Part shown: positions 57,218 to 64,000 of the stretch, in pieces
Numbering within the stretch: the first letter of the stretch is position 1
Layout of the letters: every line of letters begins with the position of its first letter
Source of the DNA: Sporobolomyces roseus
Lineage: Eukaryota; Basidiomycota; Microbotryomycetes; Sporidiobolales; Sporidiobolaceae
NCBI GenBank assembly: GCA_016617785.1
Contig: JADILM010000005.1
Location: forward strand, 1,488,001 to 1,552,000
Direction: 5' to 3'
DNA: 64,000 bases
Notes under the pieces: model-generated
What the model was told of the DNA's origin: nothing
What the model saw: the letters and a program-made list of their open reading frames with translations, nothing else
The model's database searches: none
Program-made: the position numbers and the translations under genes

Positions 57218-59167
57218 CCTCGAGGAGCTTGAACCGAGAAGAGGAGCTGTGTTGAATGATCGATGTGATGAGGAATTTGGCTTGAGTTGTGCGCCAGGAG
57301 CGACGAGACGGACTGCAAAGATACAAAAGCGTTTCTGAGGAGTGTGAGATCTCTATCGAGCGAGTTTGAGGCGTGAAGAGAAGCGAATGAGCAAGAGAGA
57401 CGGCAGAATCCATTTCTTCCCGATATTAGCTGGAAATTCCGTCTTCACCAGAGCGCACCAGTCTCCTAAGCTAGCTTATTCAATAGCAGATCTCAATCTC
57501 GCAACCACGCCAAGCCATTCGAAAGAAAAAGTCTCGTGAATTTTGGATCGAGAGAAATTGTTCAACTCACCTTCGCACAACTTCGAAGCATTTCTTCTCC
57601 TTCTTCGCTTGCTCTCACTGCGTTCTACCTTTCTCCCAGTTAATCTAACCCGCTGCACCCATTTGGCTCATCCGAGAAGCTCTTCCCTCTCTCCACTTGA
57701 TGAACGCTTGGAAAGCAGCAATCATCCCTCTATCGCGCATCCTCTTCTGTCGGTCGAATTGTCTCAGATACGAGTAGCTGAGAAGAGGAGTCAAGTAGTG
57801 GGCGCCTGTTGATGGCCTAGCGATGCGAGTCGTGAAAGGGTGTGCAGGAAACCGGTCAAAAGATCTGAAATCATCGAGCTGTTCTGTCGAGGCTGTGGTC
57901 GAGTCAAGCTGGGAGGACCGGTATCAGGGAGAGAGGGTGTTCATAGTAGGTAGAAACGGGTGAGTGTGAGGGTGAGGTAGAACTGGAGTTGGTGAAATCG
58001 AGTGCTCTTGATACCGAGGATCTACGAGGACGGTAGACGAGAGAATCAGCGGTTGTGAGCGAGAGGTGGAGACCACGAGGCTAGGAAGACTCACCTTCTT
58101 TGTGACTAGCGTAAGGAGAGAGAGATGAGTAGCGAGGCAAGCTGATCCTGCATCCTAGAAATGGTTCGCCTCTCATCTCGATCTCGGAGATGAGTCAATC
58201 TTGAGCGACCATATCTTTGTCGAAAGCCTGTTCTGGCAGAATGTAGAATACCAGGTCGACTAGGAGAGGCTTTACCGAAAGTAGCAGAGAGCGACTCGAG
58301 GCAAAAGCGAAAGAAAGCGAAGCGAGGGAGCCTTTTTCGGACAGACGATGGTGGATACTTGGTGGATACGTTGCCTCCACACCTTTTCGTTCCTACCGGC
58401 AACGTCACATGAGCACTGCAACGACTCCAACTAAGCTTTAGAAGAAGCAGCGAGGTCAATTGATCAGAACCACTTTAACCCGAAAGTGTTTCGCAGCTCG
58501 CCGACAGAAGGACGTTCCAACTAGAGGTGGCGTTGAGCTTTAGGAGGACCTCAATCGCTCTTTAGCAGGACAGCAAGTGTTTGAGCGTTCGGCGAGAGGA
58601 TCAGATCGAAGATCAAGGTGTCTTGAGCCAACTTGTTCTTCTCCTTCCTCAACCTTCTCCCAAGAAGCTCCCAAGGTAAAGTAACGGCTCCCTCTCCTTC
58701 GATCTTGTTGTTGTTCTCTGCGAGTCGGGGAGGGCGAAGGGCTGAGGGATATTGCATGGAACCAACGGATTTAAGGCTCGCATCGAAGAGAAGGTGGTAG
58801 GCTAGTAGAAGATGAAGAGTTGATGGGGTCAGCAAGGCTTGCTAGGGATCCTCATTGAAGGGTGAGTCGAGAGGTGCTGGAATAGGTCGAAGTGGAGGTT
58901 GAGGAAGAGGGAGAGGGCGAGGGAAAGAGAGAAGAAGGGAGAAGGGGTCAAGTGGCACTAACTAGTCGAGGATGCTGATCTAGTTGGTTCGTAGTGCTGA
59001 CCCTCCTTGATAGCTTGCGTAGTTGTACGAGGGGAATAGAGGAGGAACGGGCAGAAACCTTGTGCTCCAACTCCGGCGAAACTTCGAATTCCTTCTCCCT
59101 TCTCTCCCTTCTCCCACTCATTCTCCCTCTCTCTTCAACCTCCTCTATCCCTCACGAGCTCAATAAA
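57218..59167. other. 1.95-kb region without a recognisable gene
   Basis: Several 90-120 codon frames occur (for example minus 58106-58459 and 58551-58835), but none has a family motif or a convincing spliced extension. The plus strand is C/T-rich from about 59080 on, as leader of the next gene. Confidence 0.5.
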
Positions 59168-60277
59168 ATGAGCTCTTCGAATAGACCGCCTCTCCAGCTA
59201 CCGTCTCCCCCCGAAGAAACCGACTCACCTTCACAACCTCCTCTTCCTCCGACTACTGATCCCTCGTCTCCCACTCCGACTCGCGTTCAGCCCTCGACCT
59301 CCAGGACTTCCCTTTCCGAATGGGAAGTCTATCGAGCTACTCACGATCATCAGACTGGTCGTCCCTCCATTCAACAATCGAATAATAGCGAAAGAAACGA
59401 GGTCGATTCTGTTTGTGAGTTTGCTTCCTCCTCTTCCTCCTAGCGCATCGACTGAATCGAAAGGCGCAGCTTCGAGTGTAGTACGAGCATGGGAGAATGC
59501 GACACCGGAGGAACGAGAGCGGTATCGAATTCGAGAGGAGGAAAGTTCGAGCGAGCGAAGGCGAGAAAGTGATCGAATGGACGAAGATGGGGATGGTCGA
59601 GGGTGAAGCGTAGGATGATGAGAGGGTAGCGAAGACGGGGATGATAGGCTTCAAGGTCAAGTGAGGTGGATTGGGAGGGACGAAGCGAGCGATTCGCGAA
59701 TTGAGGCGACTTCGACGAGGCCTGCTGTCTCGAAGCACGGCCTGCACCATCCTGACTCTCGAACAATCGTCTTGTCGACCGGATTCATGCCCAACACTCC
59801 TCATCTTCACCGCTTAACTCCTTCATCTCTTCCCTCGATGTTTCTGCCTTCCGACCACTCCACCGACCGCTCACCCTTGTATCTCCTCCTTCGCTCTCTC
59901 TGCCTATTACCAGCAATATACGGGCAGAAGGCGGTATCGAAAGGAAAGTCGAAGTCGAACGACGGATCAAGCCGAAGGAATGTCTCGAAGTAGATTAGAG
60001 TCGAGAAGGAATGTGAGGGAAGTTGTGTGAAAGCTGGCGATTCGGGATTGGATCTGATGAGAGAGGTAGGACGCAGTGTGGAGGAATTGGCGAGGAAGCT
60101 GGAAGAACACGAAAAAAACCTGTCGGAAGTTTTTTCGAACTTCGATCACACACCCCCTTTTAGCCGTACGTCTTCATTCTCTCAAAGTCGTCAGGCGTAT
60201 CGCTAACATGTTCCCTCTTCGCTCGTACAGCTCTCATCGCCAACTTCCTCCGTCACCTCACTTCTAAACCCTCCTGA
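59168..60277 (+). CDS. Hypothetical multi-exon protein, internal structure unresolved
   Basis: Exon 1 begins MSSSNRPPLQLPSPPEETDS and reaches TSLSEWEVYRATHDHQTG and NNSERNEVDSV. A GTGAGT intron (near 59416) with a GCAG acceptor (near 59469) joins to SSVVRAWENATPEERERYRI and a Ser/Arg/Glu stretch, MDEDGDGRG. The last two exons are credible: DLMREVGRSVEELARKLEEH and EKNLSEVFSNFDHTPPFS, then a GTACGT intron into LIANFLRHLTSKPS and stop at 60277. The middle (59607-60000) is not resolved. The EWEVYR..W-N-x-T-P-E-E-R pattern is loosely reminiscent of an HMG-type helix set, but I do not claim that family. Confidence 0.5.
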
Positions 60278-60906
60278 CCTTTAATTACTTTCTCTTATTG
60301 TCTCATCTCATTTTCTTCTCATCACGAATCGACATACCTTCGACCATCGTTGAAAACATCGAGACACCCTCAATCCGACATTGATATCTCACTCTTGAAT
60401 TCAATCGGAAAAGCCACTCGACTGATCAGCACTCCGAATCCCCTCCTGTCCTCTCGATCAGACTTTCGACCTATTGCCCGCTTGAAGTATCTCGCCTTCT
60501 CCCCGAAAGATGATGTAGGAAGTCTCGAGACGGGCGGGCGAAGCAGGAGCAGTGAAGAATAGACGAATGACTTGGAAGGTTTCGGGTGAAAGCAGTCTGC
60601 GAGGTGTCGCCGGGATGGACTACTGTGCCAGTTTGTAGGTCGTAGTAATGATTGTCGAAGCTCAAGGATAAAAGCCACTTGCGTTCTGCAATTTGCAAAG
60701 TTCGAATCAACGAGTCGAACGAAATCCTTTGACTATAGTTCGCCCTCTGCAAACGAGCAAAGAGAGGCACCGATCCAAAGTATCTTGAGGTGCATGCTGA
60801 TCCCCTCGCTCTATTCCCAAACTCGAAAGGAAAGGAAAGCGAAGATGATCTGCCTTCTAATCCTGTTTGATGAAGAGAACGTCGAATTTCGATCCCAAAG
60901 ATCAAA
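60278..60906. other. Convergent 3' flanks
   Basis: No supported gene. Confidence 0.5.
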
Positions 60907-62580
60907 CTACTCCTCATCCGACAGAGTCTCCCATATCATATTAAGTTCCACCAATCTCGGTGGGACTTGTCGTAGAACTTCGACCGAAACATTCGCAATA
61001 GCTGAGTCCCTTCGACGGCCACGCATCAGTATCATTCAGATCGGATGCGAGTGAGCTAGAGAAGACTCACAGAATCGTATATAACAATCATCATTGACGT
61101 TCTCAAACGGTGGAGAAAAGAATGAACCAGGTAAAGCAATCACTCCCACTTTACTCGCTAACCGTTTCGAGACGACTTCGGACGAGATCCCAGTGAATGG
61201 ATGTTTGACCTATACGCACGACTTATTCGATCAGTTCACTGACTTCTGACAGGGTCTGAGAAAGAGACGATAAAAACGTACATAAGCGAAATAACCTGCA
61301 CCCGTTTCGACTTCCCACCCTTTGACACCCTCTAACAACTCTCGAAACACCTTCTGCCGTCTCCCTAATTCCTCTCGTACTCCGTCCCTCCAGGACCGAG
61401 TACCTTCGATCGCCCATTTTACGACTCGTTGCGCTGGTCGAGCAGGACAGATTTGAAGGCAATCTAGAGTTTTGTTGATCTGAATGAGGAGTTGAGGGGA
61501 CGTAATGATTGCTCCTAATCGATGCCCCGGAATCGCATAACTCCTACGAAACGTCATATTCATTAGCTCGACGAAGATGAAGAGGAGAAGGGGGTTTGAC
61601 ACTCACTTTGAGAATGAAAATAAATGAATCAAGTAATCTCTCCATTCTTTATCCTCAAATAAATTATGTGGTCTCCCCTCTACAAACTCTCTATACGTCT
61701 CATCCAATACCAATGCGATCCCATTCTCTTTCGCCAACTCCGCAAACTCCTTCAATAACTCTTTTGGATAAATAGCACCAGTCGGATTATTCGGAGAGAC
61801 TAGAACTATCGCTTTCGTTCGAGGGGTTATGAGGGATCGTGCGATGGAAGGGGAAGGGAGAAATGAGGGAGGCGAACAGGGGAGCGGGAGGAGAGAGATT
61901 GACAGTTGGGAGAGAACCATTTCGTTGTTGAAATACCAGGGGGTAGGGAGGATCACTTCGTCTCCGGATTGACACAGAGCAATCATGGTCGAGTAGAGAG
62001 CCTGCGGGAGTGGAGGGCATGGGAGTTAGCGTGACTTCGTGCTTTAGATTCTATGGTCGTGAGAAGGGGCTTGAGACGCTCCTCGTACGAGCTTCAACTC
62101 GCTACCTGCGCCCCACAGCGTTCCCAATATGTTGAAGCAGACGTGAGTGAGAGGGAGAGCTTACGAGATTGCAACCAGCAGTCAAACCGACATCCTCCTC
62201 TTTCACCTCACCTTTATAAACGTCTCTCACATCCCTCGCTAATTCCCTTCTCAACCCCGTATCTCCTCTCAAATCCCCATATCCCGTCGTCTGAGGATCT
62301 CTCGCTGCTTCTGCGAGTCTATTGAGGAAATCTTGAGGAGGTGGATCGCCGGGTACTCCTTGAGCGAGATTTAGAAGTGGCTTATCGGTTGTGGGAGAGT
62401 AGAGGGAAGCCCATTCAGATGCGAGGGGTATACTGTTTAGCTAGAGATCAATCGTGTGAGTTAGTGAGTAAGGGAGAGAGGTTGAATGAGGGGAAGCAAG
62501 AAGAAGGAGACGTACGGTGGTGCAGCTGATTCTACTACATGAGGGTTACATTGATACGCTAGATCTGAACTTGCTGACAT
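60907..62580 (-). CDS. PLP-dependent class I/II aminotransferase
   Basis: Exon 1 starts MSASSDLAYQCNPHVVESAA. Following exons encode LLNLAQGVPGDPPPQDFLNR, TTGYGDLRGDTGLRRELARD and EEDVGLTAGCNLALYSTMIA. GDEVILPTPWYFNNEMVLSQ follows. LVSPNNPTGAIYP holds the PLP-phosphate region Asn, and ALVLDETYREFV the Asp and Tyr that contact PLP. LFSFSKSYAIPGHRLGAI supplies the Schiff-base Lys, with an intron right after the Lys codon. GYFAYVKHPFTGISSEVVSK and VIALPGSFFSPP lead to CYIRFSIANVSVEVLRQVPP; the end is IWETLSDEE. About 430 residues. The fold matches aspartate/aromatic aminotransferase or kynurenine aminotransferase types; the substrate is not decided. Confidence 0.88.
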
Positions 62581-62655
62581 ACTTCCAAAGCAGCTGTGAA
62601 TGGTTAAGGAGGAGGAGGGGAGGATTCGCCTCTTTCTCTCTCTTCTTCATCTAAA
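62581..62655. promoter_or_regulatory. 75-bp bidirectional promoter
   Basis: Only 75 bp separate the divergent start codons of the aminotransferase and ECD/SGT1 genes, so both 5' leaders and core promoter elements must share this segment. It is GA/CT-biased, with no obvious TATA box. Confidence 0.6.
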
Positions 62656-64000
62656 ATGGATTCCACATCTCGACAAACCTCGAATACAGATACCTGTGTC
62701 TACCAAATAGATTTCCCTACTCCTCTAGACCACTCCGAATCACTCCTAGATCTATCGGCACAGATCCTCTCATTCACAAATTCACAAACTTTGACTTATC
62801 TCTGGCACAAACAACCTTTCCAATTGAACTTGACTAGTGTCAGTCATCAAACAGAGGCAGATAAGCATCAGCATAGGTGGTTGGAGGGAAAGACGGATGT
62901 TACAGACGCTGTCGATGATGAATGGTTTATCGTTTATTTGTTGAAGGAGATCACTAAGAAATGGACAGACGCCGTAGCTGGCATAGAGGACGATGATGGT
63001 GAGTTCTTACTCATTGAGGCAGCAGATGTACTGCCAAATTGGGTTACACCTCAAAACGCTGCAAATCGAGTAGGTCGTTTTACTCGCTTTCATCTGTTCA
63101 CTGAGCTGATGAGGCCTTGTCATGTGATCTAGTTATGGATCCATCAAGGACACCTTCACCTCGTACCGCTCGAACACAAATCGGATCTACCCTTCGAAGA
63201 GAAAACCATGAATCCTTCTTTCGACCCGGACGAAGATGGATTCATTGATCGAGCAACCGCAATCTCGCTAGTCCGTGATCCAAGTGTCGACACCCGAGCA
63301 TCAAAGGAAGTGGAGGAGACAGTATGGGCACGAATTGACGGGTGAGCTGATCTCGGTCTCGTTGATTCCACTTCGCAAACTAACTGTTTCCGGATGTTGT
63401 TTTTAGCTATCCCGCCAAAATCGAAGAGCACCATCACCAAACTCTCGCCTACTTACCGACAGATATCGCTCTAGCACTCGAGGATTCTCCTTCCTTGATT
63501 ACAGAAGCAGTAGGAGCTTTCTACGAACGAGATCCAAATATGCTCAAGGTACCTCCTCTCCTCTCCTCTCCTCTTCCAGTTTCCCTACTGATCCCATCTC
63601 TCAATCAGGCTTGTAACTCGATGTCCCGCTTCCCTCCTTCTTCTCCTCTCGCCTCTTCTTCCTCCGAAACCCCCTCTTCAAACGAAATGACCGATTCCCC
63701 ACCCTCCTCACTACCATCCACAGTCCTCATCCCCACTCGCCTCACACGCCCCATCTACTCTCAACTGATCCTCCAGAAGTTTCATTCGCCGAAACCCTTC
63801 GAGAAAGCTGGATGGAACGAAAGAAGTTTGGGCAAAGAAGATGAGAGACGCAGAGGGGTCGGAATGAAGATTGTTTCGTTTTATTCTCTCTTCTCACTGT
63901 CCTCTCTCTCACAACTGATTGACGACTTGAGTGTGATGATTAGGCATGTGGGTTTGAAATGCTTTATAAACAGACCTCCCCCATCCCTAGGTCAACAACA
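62656..64000 (+). CDS. ECD/SGT1-family protein (ecdysoneless homologue), 3' end missing
   Basis: The start MDSTSRQTSNTDTCVYQIDF is followed by the family blocks LSAQILSFTNSQTLTYLWHK, DAVDDEWFIVYLLKEITKKW, DGEFLLIEAADVLPNWVTPQ and NAANR. After an intron come LWIHQGHLHLVPLEHKSDLP and DRATAISLVRDPSVDTRASK, then YPAKIEEHHHQTLAYLPTDI and EAVGAFYERDPNMLK. The frame continues through ILIPTRLTRPIYSQ-type sequence (LPSTVLIPTRLTRPIYSQLI) and VGLKCFINRPPPSLGQQ to the window edge. ECD proteins act in pre-mRNA splicing and cell-cycle control in animals; the yeast-named SGT1 of this family is distinct from the Hsp90 co-chaperone Sgt1. At least five exons are visible; the C-terminal part lies outside. Confidence 0.9.

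Noticed and set aside
58106..58835. Minus-strand frames of 94-117 codons
   Set aside because: No motif and no conserved composition; kept as non-coding pending expression data.
1..64000. CRISPR arrays, operons, Shine-Dalgarno sites or other prokaryotic features
   Set aside because: None seen; spliced genes show this is a eukaryotic genome.

Overview
The window is nuclear DNA of a fungus, most likely a basidiomycete yeast. Nearly every gene is split by short introns of about 55-130 nt with GT..AG ends and CTNA-type branch sites. Intergenic leaders are pyrimidine-rich. The clearest proteins (eIF3d, VTC1, NDUFAF3, NAA10, GRR1, REB1, ECD/SGT1, a Zn2Cys6 regulator) are typical fungal housekeeping genes. 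Pucciniomycotina is my guess from overall gene style and cannot be proved here. Gene spans below run from start codon to stop codon and include introns.

Layout. 1-7 kb: the 3' part of a NECAP-type endocytic protein (+), then on the minus strand a GT92 glycosyltransferase, eIF3d and a secreted intradiol dioxygenase-like protein. 7.8-16.6 kb: a low-complexity coiled-coil protein (-), a tRNA-Gly(UCC) (+), two related MYND-finger genes (-), VTC1 (-) and the complex I assembly factor NDUFAF3 (-). 16.7-26.6 kb: a mobile-element-flavoured island. It holds a decayed LINE-type retroelement (RNase H plus RT zinc-binding region, minus strand) and then one very large 10-exon gene on the plus strand (19440-26629). 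26.9-35.3 kb: a small basic protein (-), a hotdog thioesterase (+), the NatA catalytic subunit NAA10 (+), an unknown acidic protein (+) and a GFO/IDH/MocA oxidoreductase (+). 35.3-57.2 kb: two clusters of three RING/TRAF-type zinc-finger genes, all on the minus strand. They flank a Zn2Cys6 transcription factor (+), the F-box/LRR protein GRR1 (-), the Myb-type factor REB1 (+) and a tiny Stf2-like gene (+). 59-64 kb: an unresolved multi-exon gene (+), an aminotransferase (-) and, 75 bp away and divergent, the 5' part of ECD/SGT1 (+).

The most exciting object is the 19440-26629 gene. Its ten exons join in phase into one 2113-codon frame. The last ~400 residues carry the TnpB/Fanzor signature: RuvC-I DPG, the PEAYTS-x-LCPRC block, a second CxxC, and RuvC-III RDKVGAMN. 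The first ~400 residues carry the acidic pattern of a FEN/XPG-like nuclease: LDVNS, HREADD, TGDSDP. A eukaryotic RNA-guided-nuclease relative fused to a second structure-specific nuclease domain would be new to me.

Other points of note are the expanded RING/TRAF family with an identically placed intron splitting its first CxxC, a VTC1 start codon interrupted by an intron, and very small exons (13 and 19 nt, plus one exon contributing only a stop codon).
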